From Cruorifilaria tuberocauda (taxonomy: Eukaryota > Nematoda > Chromadorea > Rhabditida > Onchocercidae): a DNA stretch of 64,000 nt. Within the stretch, counting starts at the first letter, position 1. Each line of letters opens with the position of its first letter. The notes beneath the pieces are model-generated. The model saw only the letters and a program-made list of their open reading frames with translations, was not told the DNA's origin and searched no databases. A program made the position numbers and the translations under genes. This document shows, one piece after another, positions 25,905-39,789 of the stretch. Where the stretch lies: the NCBI GenBank assembly GCA_013365365.1, contig JABVXU010000001.1, positions 930,001-994,000 on the forward strand. The letters run 5' to 3'.

Positions 25905-28900
25905 TTATTTAAGAATCGAGTAAATGTAGACATCGAAAAAAGTTCATCGAAAGATAAAATAAAGCGCTAATAGTTATTTCATTTCAAATAAGTATGAGAA
26001 ATTATGCTGACACTAATTAGTTAAACTAATTATTTTTGTTCTGTTTTACTTAATGAAAACTATTCATATTGTTTTTTTTTTTTAACTCAAAAAAGAATAT
26101 AATTTATTTTTTAGACAGAAAAAAGATAGTAATTTTTCGTGAGAAATTTAATGGAAGTAATTTTTTGGATAATAATTTTTTAATTATTATGAAAATTCCT
26201 GATTCTATTTTCGAAATTCTGTGGAAAAAAGAAGAAAAAATTTCTAGTTTAACTGCATTTTGAAATTTTCATAGCAATGATTCTCAAAATTGATGTCAAA
26301 AAAAGGATTCTGAATCATCCGATGAATGAATGTCCTTTCCATTGAATAATTTCAAGCTACAAGTGAACCCGGTTTCAAACAATACTTTATGAGAGAAAGA
26401 GAAAGAGAGGAAGAGAGAGAAAGAGGGAGAGAGAGAGTGATAATATTGAATAAATGAAATAACAGATGGTATTAATATTATTATAATATATTTAAGCTTA
26501 TCAGTGTACTTTCTATCATTTGGTTATTAATTCTTTAAAGTACATCCTAATCATCCAATTATTTTCAGAAATATGAACGATTCTCACGTCAATTTTTCTA
26601 AATAATTGGGAAAATTAGAAAAATATCACAGAATTTTTGAGTATATTTCAGTGAAATGATTTGTAATTGATTACATCGTAAATAACAAAAATTATTTCAA
26701 TCTTAACATAAACTTTTCACTTCGAAATTTCTTTACAAATGATCGATTTCCAACGAAAATTCTCTTTCCTGTTGAAAAAAATTCTTTTCCGAATTCTTTA
26801 CCCTTTATTTCATGGAAACGATTGATTTCAATATTTCTTCTTAATGTCTTTCGACATTCACTTATCATTTACCTAATTTTTGAACGTTTCATTTTGTTTT
26901 ATCAAATGAAGTAAAAATAATATAATTCACTTATTGATATTTTCTAAAAGTCAACTTCGTTTATGCTTTTTTTGATTAAAAAAGGAAGGGGAAGTATTCT
27001 TTTAGCATAAATCAAATAAGCTTATTTCTGTAAATTCATTAGTTACAGTAAATTCTTCTTGAATTTTTTCGATGATATCATTTCACTCCAAGGATTTTAT
27101 TCACAATCTTATAAAATAAAAGGAGGTAAAAACTATGAAGATAATAGGAAGAAAATTACAATGATTTTAATTTCCATGGATAAGCTCAGTTCCGAAGATT
27201 TTTTGAAATCATCCGGAAGTTAACAAGATATTTCATTTCGATCATTCATCTTCCATTCTCTTTATGCTTCATTTACATGCTTTCAGAATTTTTGTTCACT
27301 AGACAGACGAGAGTATCAATACGTGACAGTTAAATCAGTTCATTTCATCTTTCTTATCCGTTCTCTTTCTATCCCTCTTTCTCCCTCTCTATTCCAAATG
27401 TTTCAATCTAAATTCAAACTTTGTTTAATCATTTGAAAATATCATGAAGTAGAATATCGACAGATTTCTTCTGTACATCAACAAAATAAATAAATGAATG
27501 AAACAATGAATACAAAGTCAATAATGAGTTCATCTACCTTTCTCGTTGTATTTTAATGAAATGTTTGCTCTTTCCCTCAGATTGACCTCATCAATTGCGA
27601 TGATCGTTATTCCCAAAGTCATACTTCTATTAAGTACTAATTATTGAAGATAGGAACAATGACGTATTGCTGCCAGGCTGTACCATCATCTTTATGCATA
27701 ATACTACTACTATTATTATTACTAATACTACTGCTACATTTTTGAACTTAATATTGCTTCATTATTTTCATAAGCTAACTAGCTATCATTTTCAGCGGTA
27801 GTTTCCCGATTTTTTTCAAATATTTATTCAATCTGGAAATTTGCTGAATTTTTCAAAATATTTTGGAAACGGGAAAATTCATTATTAAGAATATGATTTG
27901 TGTCACTTTGTTTCGAATTTCTTTCTATCTTAATGAATTGAATTACTGTTTGGTTGAAAACGTTTTATCGAATATTTTTTCTTTGAAAGTTTGCATAAAG
28001 TAGAATAATTTAAAAAAGAAAAATTTTTCCGGTGTGGGTTAGAGGTCATAGTCTCTCGTTATGTATACTTTACAAAGTAATTCCTTCATTATTTATTTTC
28101 TTTGATTAATTATAATGATTTACCGGAATTTCCTAGTTTTACTATCTTTTAGTTGAATTGTTCAGATAATGACATCAGTGGCTAGAAAATTTTTCAAGTT
28201 TCAAATAATTTTGGAAAATTTTAGTGCATCATTATTTGGTTACTTATTCAATAACTGATCAAATCACTTGAGAAAGTTTTAAAGCATTAGCATGGAATTT
28301 GAGCAAAGTAAAAGGAAAGTATTCACGATAAAGATAGAAATTTCTAGAACCTCAGCAAGGAGTTATTCAAATGAGAATGAACTACTAGACCATTTCACGG
28401 GAAGCTCTGAATTGCCAATCAAAATGAACTATTCTAATGTAAACCTTATAATAAAACTTCGTTTCATTGAATTCTCGGAATTAACAAAAAGTAATTACAC
28501 ATGATGCAATATTTTCCTTATGTTGAATTATTCAGATCAAATCTAATCGAATGATTCAATCTAATTTCATCCCAAGTCCTAATTTCAACGTTACTAATGC
28601 TTTTTTTCCGAACAGCATAATATCATTAAAAAATATGAAATTGAGATAAAATTTAAAAATTTTAACGGTTTAAAAAAGTGTATAGAAAAATTAGTTCACC
28701 TTTATTTGTGCCACTCTTATTGTATGTGATCGTAGCAAACTCCGCTTAAAGACGACTTTTGAATATAAATGATCATCGGAGGAACTATTGGACAGGTTCA
28801 TTCGCCTTTTTCTCTCATTCGTTTATTTATTTGTGCAGAAATTTTTAGACGCCAACTTGACAAAAAATCGAAGAATAAAATTATTATCTGAATATGAAAT

Positions 28901-31724
28901 GTCTTATCTCAATTATCAAATTTTCCTACAGCTTCTAATAACAAGTTTTTTAGCTTACGCTCTAACTTCTCTACAGAGTGTCTCAACTTTTTTCTGAATT
29001 CGAGCGAAATTAAAATCTCAAAAGATTAATTTGAATATTTGAGAATAAAAGCTTTTTCGTTTTTTGTTTCCGGACTAAATACATATCACGGAATAGTTGC
29101 TTGTGTTTTATCTCCAAAAAGTGTATATCATTACTGGAATTTGATAACAAAGTTCATAAAGTCTTGGTAGTATGGAAAATTCTAATGCTCCCACGAAAAG
29201 TAATTGTCAAGTTTTTAATGGCTCGAAAGCTGGATTAATGATAAAATCTTCGCTTCAGTTGAATTCTTTCTTTTTTCTCTTCTGATTTTTTGCATGAATT
29301 AGCAATTCTTGGTTATTTCATCTACCGAGAACGAAAAGCGATCTTTTACTGATCTTATCCTTAGCTTCCTATCAGGAATGGCTTCCTATCAAATTTCTCA
29401 ATGCTAATTTTGATGAAAAAACCCATTGCACTATTTATAATTTCCATTATTATCCTTCCTAAAATTCCTCCAATTATTCATTTTATCCATTCTGTTCTTT
29501 AGAAGCGATTAACTAACATATCCGTCTGTGCACGATTGCAAACATCTGCTTTTTAATAGAAATTTCCTCTTTTTGTGGATATATAAATTCAAATTAATCA
29601 CTCACCATCCATTTGCTTCTTCTTCGCTGACAAACTGTTAAAACCATCTATAAACCACAATTTTTTCTTATGGTTAAGAAAACTTTCTAATTACTTAAAG
29701 ATTATGCTGACATTTAATTACTTAATTAAATAGAGATAATATCACGACACAGTATTGTTCATGATTTCACTCTATTATTATTAGAAAATTTGCCTTATCT
29801 GAATCACTAAAATTATCTTTAGATAGATATGTTGGAAAAATCACTTTTAGGCATGAAGTTGTCATACAGTTTTCATTCCTTTTTGTTGTTTTACAAACTT
29901 TAAACGAATGCGTTTCATAGGAGAAGCATTAGCTGTTAATTATTCAACGTATAATTGGCTGATCAAGCGCACTTTCGCCTTCATCCTCTCTTTTCATAAC
30001 ACTGAATGCTAAACAATTTAATCTGAATTAAGTTATTTTCCGAATAAAATAAATTCTATTCGTCGCTTTAATAATATGTATATATTTTTTGTATATAGTT
30101 ATATATAGTTTTATGTATATAATTTTGCAAGATTTTTATCTTATGAAATAGAACAATTCATGTGTTTTTAGATGTTTTACTATTAGCATATCAGTTATTC
30201 AAATTTTCGTTTCTGTCTGCAACTTTATAGCTTTAATCAAATAATGATGTGTAATAAAATTAAATCCTGTCACTGAGTTAACAGATAACCAACATTTAAT
30301 GCCTATCTTTATGTTTAAAATCTCAAACGATGATATTATTGTAAAGCTTAGATTTAAAAAAGATATTTTCGATTAATTAGCAGCTCAATATGTACGATTA
30401 ATAGCCATTTGACGAGATGGATCACGGGATTCTTTAGTTATTTACATCCAAATCACCAATCTAATCCATTCTTCTAAATGAATCTACCTGAGCAGCTATC
30501 ATAAGCCACAGCTATCTCAACAAACTCTCAATTCTTTCATTTTATAATTAAAATAAGTAACATAACTTCATTTCTTTTGCTCTTTTTGTAGTCCATCAAA
30601 TTATTTCTTTTTAAAATTCTGTTGTCAAGGATATGTACTGCCAATACAGACTTTACGATATAACTTATCGGTTCTTATAGCTTCAATGCAAGCCTTATGT
30701 TATTGATAAGAGCCTACTTCATCGACATTGCTAGTAATAAGTGTACAAGTAAGTAGTTGAGGTTATCGCAATGGTACGCGAACTTGAGCTGATTTTAAAC
30801 TTTGAGAGTTTTTCAAATGTTGATCTTGATTTCTTTACAAATTTAAATTCAAAATCGAAAGATGTGACCTGGAATTGAAATCATCTCTTGATGAATAAGT
30901 GAAACTGCTTCCATGTCAGAAATTGAAACGCACCGAGGACGTGGCATAGACATGACTTCCTTGTATCGTTCACTGTGCAACTCTTATATATGTTGATGAA
31001 TATTATGAAAACGAAATAACAATTTCCAACCATTCTTTTTTTAAATAACGTTCGTATTCTTCATTCTTCTAAATAGCCACTGTCCACAAAGAATCTCACA
31101 ATCTCATTTAAATTCATATATGGCTTCACTTCCAGACACATTTTCCATATGATGAACAACTTTAAAGGACAAAGATGAGCCAAAGGCTAAGATTGACAAG
31201 AATGACTGGAAGAGCAGGAGGACTAGGAATGAATTAAGCTTGTATGCAGAGAAGCAAATATTATTAAAGTGAAAGAAGCCACTAGAAAATGATAAGATAT
31301 TGTAATGATATGCTACAGAGATCGAGAAAATTCTCAAGTATTATGGACACAGAGTTGGTCTCTAATAGAAACCTCCGAATGATTCGGTGGGTTCGTACTC
31401 GTTTCACGATAAATGTCAAGAATTGCTGTCATTGATATTTGTGAAGTGGGAAGTTCATAAGAGTTTAATAATAACTGTTACTATCATTGTCATTATTGTT
31501 ATTATCACTCAGTATGGACTAGACGATGCGACAAATCCGGTTATTCCACAGTTTTAGACGATCAGATAAATATTCTCAAACTGTCCGTGTTTACAAAAAG
31601 GTTCATCTATTTCTTTTCTGATGCGAAAAATAATTTCCTAGAAGTACATGTAACGATTTAATTCCAAAGTCAATTAGAATCTTTCAAAGATTTTTTTCCA
31701 ACAGAAACGAAATTTAGCGATATG
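25905..31724. other. Gene-poor AT-rich spacer, about 6 kb
   Basis: No supportable gene. Frames of 60-77 codons (for example 28292-28504, 28788-28997, minus 31104-31337) lack domains, splice partners or starts in good context. It contains a GA-rich purine tract at 26391-26438. Confidence 0.55.
26391..26438. repeat. GA-rich polypurine tract
   Basis: About 48 bases of GAGAAAGAGA-type purine repeats, about 570 bp past the end of the CRAL-TRIO/GOLD gene. Confidence 0.85.
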
Positions 31725-31732
31725 GATTTCAG
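31725..31732 (+). promoter_or_regulatory. Possible trans-splice or 5' UTR acceptor, Pellino gene
   Basis: A gatttcag site lies about 120 bases before the preferred ATG. It could receive the spliced leader or a 5' UTR exon. Weak evidence. Confidence 0.3.
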
Positions 31733-31852
31733 ATTGGATCACAGAGATATGATAATGTCTGATGCATGCTGAGATCTATATTTATGCAATGCTGCTACTA
31801 TCGGTTGGCAGTAGTCCGAGGTATTATTATCATTGTTTGTGATTTTATTTAT

Positions 31853-34800
31853 ATGACAGAAGCACTATCAATGGCCGAAGAAGATTCTATCATTACATAC
31901 GACAGAGATGATACTTTGAAAAATGCTGATGATGATGTAACAATTATGCCATTTGAAGATAGCATTGGTTGTGTCTATGGTAAATTGGTTTTACTTGGGT
32001 AAGTATTATTTTCTATTTTTTTTTCAGCGACAGCAAATTGAGAACTTTGGAACCATAGTTCAACTATGGACACTTTGCTTTGGGAGTTTAGATTAAGTAA
32101 TACACTTCTTTAGCTGATATTGCAAATTTCGAATAGGAACCAAATTTGTGGTTGCTTGCTGTCATCTTCCACAAGAAGATGAGGTGCTCCAAGTATTAGA
32201 AAGAGAGTTCTGATGGCCTTAATTTTGATTTCTTTTTTTTTTTTTCATGTATCAGAAATTTTATATATTTCTTGAGACGGCAAAAATTCTACAAAAAATC
32301 TTTGATTTAACAATCACATTTGAAACTAATAATTTTCATGCTATAGAACTACTGATTTGCTTCTCATATAATGACCACTAGTGGAGGTGGTGATCCGTTT
32401 TAATCATTACAGGAAATTAATTGATATTCCTTTTCTTTAGTTATAATGGGACTCTTGAAAGCAGTAGTACTTATGCTCAAGGCCGTAAGCATCGCTCAAA
32501 AATGATACTGCGCAAAAGACTAACGGGTAACGGTATTAAAAAGGATCAAAGTAGTTCAGTTAACGTACCGCCATCACAAACTCAGGTATTGCACTCTATT
32601 ATCCATAAATCAAGCTTCAGTTATTGCGAAAAGTTCTATTCATCATGAAAAAATTATTTTGCTGATATTTTTATATAGACTGAAATTCTAGGTTGTGCGC
32701 GATGCTTCACGACACGTTGTATCATATTCTTACAATCGTAATCATACAGTTCTTGTAGAATATAGCCCTGATCCCTATAAGGATATGTTTCAGGTAATTT
32801 TAACCTTAAGTACTTCTTTTTTTTTCTTTTCCAAACGAAAAGTAAATACTGACTTGATTCGGGTTTTATAGATCTTGTTATTTTGGTATGTTTTGGTTTG
32901 TAAGCACAAATATTATACTGAACTTAAAATCCATAACATTGTTTATCTAATGATAGTAAAGGGGCAAAAAATCTATAGCAGTAGAATTCAAAATATCTCT
33001 TTTACTTCCAGAATTTTGCTTTTAGATTGGTCGTTCTTCTGAAGAGCAAATAGATTTTACTGTTGTGGATACATGGCTTGCTGCGAACGCTCTCCATTCA
33101 GGTCCTTGTTTTATTCAGCACTATTTGTTGCATATTATAAGTCTTTACTATAGGCAGCAGGATAAAGTTTTTATTAATGTTAATTTATGTGATTATTTCA
33201 TTATAAACTGACACAGTGAGTTATATAGGTGTTGCTAACTTGGTGGAGGAAACTTTATAGTTTGAGAAAAGATTGTGGAAAAGATAATAATTGATTATAG
33301 TTGCGGAGAACGACTGGAATTTAAATGATGTTCTCTTCATGTAAAGAGAGTTCAGTTATTTTCTGTGGGAATTTTTTGTTGACATTAACAAAGCAACTGG
33401 CATACAACTGGCAATTTTGCAAGAATTTAAGAGGAATGTGATTTCAGGAGTTCACAGCAAATTAGAATCGGAGAATGATGTAATTGATGCATATGGAATT
33501 GGAAAAGATCCACGTTATAACATTCAGCGACCAATATCATCAACTATTAGTCGTTATGCTTGCCGGATACAAATTAACCGTGACTATCCTCATCGAGCTT
33601 TTTTATATGCAGCTGGATTTGACAGTTCCAGGAACATTTTCCTCGGAGTATATTTTCTTCTCTTCCATGTTTTCAAAAATTAGTTGATAATTCTTCCCTT
33701 AATTTTGAGTTTTTGAAAATCAATTACTATCTGTTATAAATAATTTTATTTTGTGAATTAGGTATCTATCCTATAGCTGATTTGTCCTTCACTTAATGAT
33801 CAAAATATTGCTATGCATTTTTATTTTTTGAACTATTTATTGAAGTATCTCTTTTTCATTGGAAGCTATTTATGCTGGATATCTTTCCTGTGATCTTTAT
33901 AATTTAAAAAATGTAGGAAAAGGCAACGAAGTGGACAAAATGTGATGGCGAAATTGATGGTCTTACAACTAATGGCATTCTTATTTTGCATCCAAATGTT
34001 ATGCAAAGACAGGTGCATATTTTTACTTTACTGTTAGTAATTTCGATGACCAAGCAATAACCTACTGGATTTCGGTGTTAAAGCTTGCAAATAAAGTGTG
34101 TTACCGAGATTAACAAATTTTATATTTTACAGAAAAACGATCAGAGATGGACTTGTTTTTGATTTAGCTTTTTTTTCGGTTCAGGAGCACATGTGAAAAT
34201 TTTTAAGTGAGATTTATTCAACTAAGAGATGGACACAAATAATTAAATTAGGAAAATCAAATTTATGGTTTTACTTTAATTTGCCAAGACTGAATAGGAG
34301 TGACAATAGCAGCTCATTTTCATTTTCTTAGTCTTTATGTTAACCTTAGAAGGTCTATTATATCATTTTTATCCATTGAACATTTCGTAATAACATGTTT
34401 CATACCCTTTTGTTCCTATACTTGATGAGATTTATTCAATGAAGTTTAATGTGAAAAAATCATAGAATTTCGGTCAAAGTCTAGAAGAACATATGGGAAT
34501 GTTTGTGTGGCGTGAAGTCTCTGTCGATGGTGACATTTACAATATAAGGGAAACACGGTCATCGACCAAACGAGGGGAGTTGTTGGCGGGTGAATCTAAT
34601 GAATTACAGGTATATCAAACTATGACTTAAGAAGGTGCGAAATGAAATGATGAGTATTAAAATTATTAGGAGAAAATTTCGACATTTGATTTGCAGGATG
34701 GGACTTTGATTGATCTCTGCGGTGCTACACTTTTATGGAGAACAGCTGAAGGCTTATCGAAAAGTCCTTGCCGAAGCGAGCTCGAGTCAAGGTAAATGCG

Positions 34801-35802
34801 TGCATGGGGTATATTTTTGTAAATTTGATTTGAAGTTTAAAGCAATTATATTTTTTTGTGGTTTTTTAGATTGAATGAAATCAATGCTGGAAAGCCGCAG
34901 TGTCCAGTAAATCTTAATACTCTCATTATTCCAAGAAAAAAGTCCGCAAAAAGTCATGGCTCTTCTAGACAGCCATATGTACGTATTTTTATAATTTTTC
35001 ACCACTCTCTCTATTAGTTATTGATGGAGAAATACAGTCTCTAATATTTACCAATGAGAATTTTCAAATCAAACCAATTTATCTTTAAACATCGCTTTCA
35101 GTTTAAGCATTCATTACATAAATACACTTTATAGATTATCGTAAATCATTTCAGAATATAAATTTTGCATAATGTTTTGAATAAATATTCACATTTAGGT
35201 TTATCTTAATTGTGGCCACGTACAAGGAAAGCATGCATGGGGCAAAAACGACAAAAGTGACAGTGAGACTTTGTATAAATGTCCCATATGTTTGGTAGAT
35301 TCATCCAAAATAATTCAATTAGTTATGGGAATGGAATCAGCATTTCATCTTGATTCAGATGCATTGAATTATGCTTTCAATCCATGTGGACATGTCGCTT
35401 CACTATCCACTGTGAGGTGAATGTGAATTTTAATCATAATATATCAAAGATTTTCCATGATGTATATATCCATTATGCTTGCAAATATTTTATTGCTTCT
35501 TGCAAGTAGACATATTGCAAGTAGAGATATTTCAACTTCATGAGTTTCAGTATGTTAAATATATTTGTGAGTCATTTAATTAGTTGAATGAAAAATGCAT
35601 CTTTTTGAATTCATGTTAGTTAAAAATAATGATGAAATCATGTGCTAAAACTGATTCGGTTTCTTACAGGTATTGGTCTCGCATTCCATTACCGCATGGC
35701 ACAAGCAATTTTCATCCAGTATGCCCGTTTTGTACATCACTGTTATCAATGGATAAACCATATGTTAGGCTTATTTTTCAGGATCATTGCTCTGATTCAT
35801 GA
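31853..35802 (+). CDS. Pellino E3 ubiquitin ligase homologue, 11 exons, 487 aa
   Basis: Pellino proteins bind phosphorylated IRAK-type kinases through a split FHA-like domain and ubiquitinate them through a C-terminal RING-like region. Exons: (31853)-31998, 32441-32585, 32692-32793, 33026-33101, 33448-33647, 33917-34012, 34466-34609, 34697-34791, 34870-34978, 35199-35416, 35670-35802, all in phase. Diagnostic stretches: YGKLVLLGYNGTLE, HTVLVEYSPDPYKDMFQIGR, EEQIDFTVVDTW, DGLTTNGILILHP, DGTLIDLCGATLLWRTAEGL, VYLNCGHVQGKHAWG, KCPICL, FNPCGHVAS, YWSRIPLPHGT, VCPFC and YVRLIFQ. Start choice is uncertain: ATGs at 31766, 31853 and 31871 are in frame. The 31766 extension is hydrophobic and unlike the family, so 31853 or 31871 (481 aa) is preferred. 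The product is longer than vertebrate Pellinos because of an acidic N-terminus and small insertions. Confidence 0.94.
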
Positions 35803-35957
35803 TCCTTGAATTCATAATGGCTTGTAATATTGAGAGTTTTAATAGTTCTTTTTTTTTTAAATTTATTTTCTCACAATGGTAGCCTTTGAGGAAGACATAA
35901 TTTTGGGAGGCTTTAAGAGTTTGTTCGGTTAAAGTTTGTACTTCAAGCAGTGAGATG

Positions 35958-35967
35958 AATAAATAAA
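35958..35967 (+). terminator. Overlapping poly(A) signals, Pellino gene
   Basis: Two overlapping AATAAA hexamers about 156 bases after the TGA. Confidence 0.55.
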
Positions 35968-37229
35968 ACATTGCTCATGCTTATCTGATATTGTCATGTT
36001 ATCATTTTTTATTGATGTGGAGCTACAAATTTGTTTATTTGTCTAATGGAAAATTATATTTTGCTTTGTGAAATGCTTACTATATTTCATCTGGTTGTGG
36101 ATATACTGCTTCAGGAATGATTATTCGTCATACTTTTTTATGTTTTAGTCTAGTTTTCCCTATTATCTATTTTATGAAGTTATGACACGTGGAACAATTA
36201 TTTGAAAGAGAATACCGATTTACTAGTTGTTTAAAGAATTTATGATCATCAATCAATTAAATTGGTAGCAAGTAGAAATGTTCAAGTAGAGGAAGTATTT
36301 TTTATTGACAATGGGTGATGAAGAAAGAATAAAACCAATTTTTACCTCTTTTCCACTTGCATTTCTGTTATTTTTGTCTTTCACTTTTTCTAACGATCAA
36401 ATATAATTGCATTTTCAGGCATTTCTTTTGCTATATGGATTATCTGCATTTGTTTTTGAGTGAATTAAATTTAGTAAATTTCTATTTTGTTTGTAAATAA
36501 TGATATCAAATATATAATTGGGTTTCGACTGAAAAATTTTTTCAGTTTTATTTGCTGCAAATTAAATTAAATTCTATGCTTCGGGTGTTTCTGCTCAATT
36601 CTCAGTTTCATGCATTTTATAAAAGTTACATGGTACTTTTTTCGTTCTATCTAAACATAATCATTGGAAATGTCAAAGATCAAGAGGATTCGATAAAGTT
36701 TCTAGATCTCATTAATTTTATAAACAGTTCAGTAGTAGTCGCTATCTTTTTAAATAATAGTAGCGCAGTGAATTACTGAATGAGGATAGAAAAGAGATAA
36801 AAGGGAAATAAAGCGAGGAAAAAGAAAATTTGCTCAGTAGTTCCTTTGCGTGAATGACTGGTATATCTCGGGCTACCATTTCATTTTTGGGACAAAAGCA
36901 AAAACAAGTTACTGAGGACTTTTTTTCCGTTCCTAGGATATATTTCTGTCATTACGTTGATGGATATTGAACGAGATTTTCTGTTATTGCTGCTAAAAAA
37001 TCTTGGGTATTATTATTTCATCCTAACAGAGAGAACTTTGGCACATTTTAGAAATCCATAATTCTTCTCAGAGGAACTGACTGTCAGTTCCTCCAAACAA
37101 AAAAAATTTTGAAGTAGCGATCTGATTGTTTACAAGTGTGATTGATTTCCTTTGATTATTCTTCTGAAATTCCTCTTTTACTGTTCAGTATTTTTTAGAT
37201 GAAGTGTATCATAGCGTAAGAATTGAAGA
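35968..37229. other. Spacer between Pellino and LAMTOR3 genes
   Basis: AT-rich; no gene seen. A ttttttag acceptor-like site at 37191-37198 lies about 30 bases before the LAMTOR3 ATG and may be its trans-splice site. Confidence 0.5.
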
Positions 37230-38731
37230 ATGGAAATAACGAAGTCACTGCGAAAGTTATTGTTGAATACGCAAGGCGTGCAACACATCTTCATCACTGA
37301 TAAAGAAGGCATACCGATTATCGGTGTGAATGAGTTAGGCGGTATGATTTTCATTTCCCTTTATCTAATTTTTAATTTGCAGTATTTTACAGTATTTCCT
37401 TACAATATAGTCTTTTTTCACATTCTTGGACAATTTTTCTCTGATGAAATCTTCGATGCACTCATTTCTATCAAATGTATTTTTTTTAAATTGTACGGTA
37501 CCATATCTTACCCTCTGTACTATTGAACAGTGCTTTCTTTCTAGAATATTATATTTCATTAAAATCTTCCTACCCTAATTACGCTTGGAAATCAGAATTT
37601 TGTAGAAGAAGATTTGCGAAATCGAATGCAGCTTATAAACAGTAATCAAATAACAATGGAACAGATACCCAAACTAAATCTTGGTGAACAAAAGTCGGCA
37701 ATTTTTTGGTAACACTTTGTTCTTGTATGTAAATTATTGGGTGAAGTATTCGGTTTTTTGATAATGATTGGAAAGTCAGCATTTTAAACTTATTAAGGAA
37801 TTTAAGAATCAGTTGGAAAAATTAATATTCGTTGAATTTCTTTATGATGAGATTCTCCATTCGTTTTTGAAAAAGAACTTTCGAATCCTGGCACAGTCTA
37901 ATCAAGTGAAGATTGATTTTTGGAGGGGATTTCTGCTTGCATCTTATCGAAATATCGAATTATTATCAGTCGCTTAGCTTCAGTTTTTTCTCTGAATTGA
38001 AGAAATATTATTTAAACTCTTTTTTGTAATCGGAGTCGAGAATTTTGTTAATGAGAAACAATAGCTAATAGAAAAAAATTTGTAGTTTTCTTCGTCACGA
38101 CCATATGACGAATGTCCTTTATATATAAAAATTTGTAAAGATGAGTTTTGTTATGCTACAGTAATTAGGTATAACGACACATTATACGCGAAGATGGGAA
38201 GAATCCTTTATATGGACATGTTGTAATATGATTCAGTTGAATATCAAGATAGATATGATAAAGACTGATAAATATGGAAAAGAGGATATGAGGAAATCAT
38301 TGAATACAAATATTTAGATTAACTTTATTTTTTAGACGAAACAAGAAACGTTTAAATGAGCATTTTAAGTACAAATAGTTTTTATAATGAGAATGTCAAC
38401 TACAAGCAACATTACAACTCTTAACTTACATTTATTACAACTGATAAATGATGAAAAAATTTCATTTAACTACATAACTATGTAATTTGACTATGTAAGC
38501 TATGTAATTTAAGTTTCCCGGCACGATTCATTTTTCAGTTATTTTGTTTAATGAATCTGTGCTTATTCTATTTACAGTTATGAATCAACAACATTGGTGA
38601 TACTTCAAATCAGCCCACTCTTTGTAATTATTATTGCAAGTTCTGAAGCTTCCGTTGGTACACTACGAAATCTCAGGCATCCGCTGAAATCAATTATTAC
38701 CGAAATTGCAAGTGCAGCTGGATTATACTGA
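37230..38731 (+). CDS. lmtr-3: LAMTOR3 / MP1 (Ragulator subunit), 122 aa
   Basis: Roadblock/LC7-fold scaffold that pairs with LAMTOR2 inside the lysosomal Ragulator complex, which recruits Rag GTPases and mTORC1 and also tethers MEK1. Three exons: 37230-37341, 37606-37708, 38578-38731, in phase, 123 codons with TGA, matching the 124 aa of the human protein. Recognisable segments: an N-terminal helix with LRKLLLNTQGVQHIFITDKEGIP, the strand-helix core LGEQKSAIFWYESTTLV (the TG|T junction codon reads as Cys in place of Trp here), and the C-terminal LVILQISPLFVIIIASSEASVGTL followed by a final helix. The first two exons are short and the family is divergent, so it rests on overall pattern and length. 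Intron 2 is 869 bp. Confidence 0.88.
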
Positions 38732-39615
38732 TTCGATTACTCTTATTTTTTACAGCATGTTGGCATTTTGAAGTCCATTTCTGTTCTGTCTGACATTTAC
38801 TCGTTTTTACTATTGGTTGGCTAAATTTTTAAAACATACTGTTGATATGCGTACTTGTTGTTTCAATGCAGCAACCAGTTTTATTAACCAGATGTAGAAG
38901 ATTAGATTTTAAGTAATGCGATTCAAGCATTCCACGTGATTATGTCACCGATTTTAACCAATTATATAAATTTTTAGAGATCCAATCTTTTTAAATCGTA
39001 CTTGTAATATTTATTTGCGTAGTTTTCATAATTTTTCATTAAATGATACACATTCTTTCCTGATTGTAGGAATGAAAATGTTTATGAATTTCAAGAATTT
39101 GCACGATTTTTTAATTTTAAGGGTATTAATTTCGAGTCGAATTTAGAATTAAATGATCGTATGAATGCAGTACAATCAAAAACTTAATAAGAGTTGGACT
39201 TCTTGTATTTTACAAAGCATCTTCATGTATTAAGTTTTAGTTTCCCAGTCATGAAACAATAACAAAAAATTTCTGCATCGTATTTTACTTCTTAGAAAAT
39301 ATTATTGTGCTTTCTGAACGTGAGACTGATTTCCATCTGACGCATTTTGGTTGTAACAATAAGTTCTATTATTTTGAATATTTATTACTTTTATAAATCT
39401 ACATCACTTACATAAACGTTTTAATACACATTACTTATCTCTAGATATTCTACTCTAATTAGCCTAGATTCGCCTCAATGAATTGAGAACAGAAAAGTCG
39501 ACATGCAAATAAATGTTTATTTATTTAAAGTAGGGTTTCACACGCGACTTTTAGCTATAACAAACAATCTATCAAATATAATGTTGTAGGAGAAGTTATC
39601 TTATAATATTATAAA
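38732..39615. other. Spacer downstream of LAMTOR3
   Basis: No gene recognised; AT-rich, ending at the Helitron 3' terminus. Confidence 0.5.
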
Positions 39616-39621
39616 TTAGTC

Positions 39622-39642
39622 GTACCCGGGTACGCGAAGCGC
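39622..39642. repeat. 12-bp palindrome plus mini-hairpin at Helitron 3' end
   Basis: GTACCCGGGTAC is a perfect palindrome, followed by GCGAAGCGC which can form a three-base-pair hairpin. The local GC content is far above the surroundings. In Helitrons such a hairpin lies about 10 bases before the CTRR end. Confidence 0.8.
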
Positions 39643-39789
39643 ACTATTTACAACCAGTGTATATGCTGATCTCTAAAATTTAAAGCAATCTTATGATTCG
39701 TAAAAAGTTTGCAATTGTTCGTTTATTCAAAATCATAATTTGACACAACTTTACATTCGAATACGTGCATTTTTTTAACGGATTTATTA

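Noticed and set aside
31766..31852. Hydrophobic N-terminal extension of Pellino
   Set aside because: In frame but unlike the family, where the protein is cytosolic; a start at 31853 or 31871 is more plausible.
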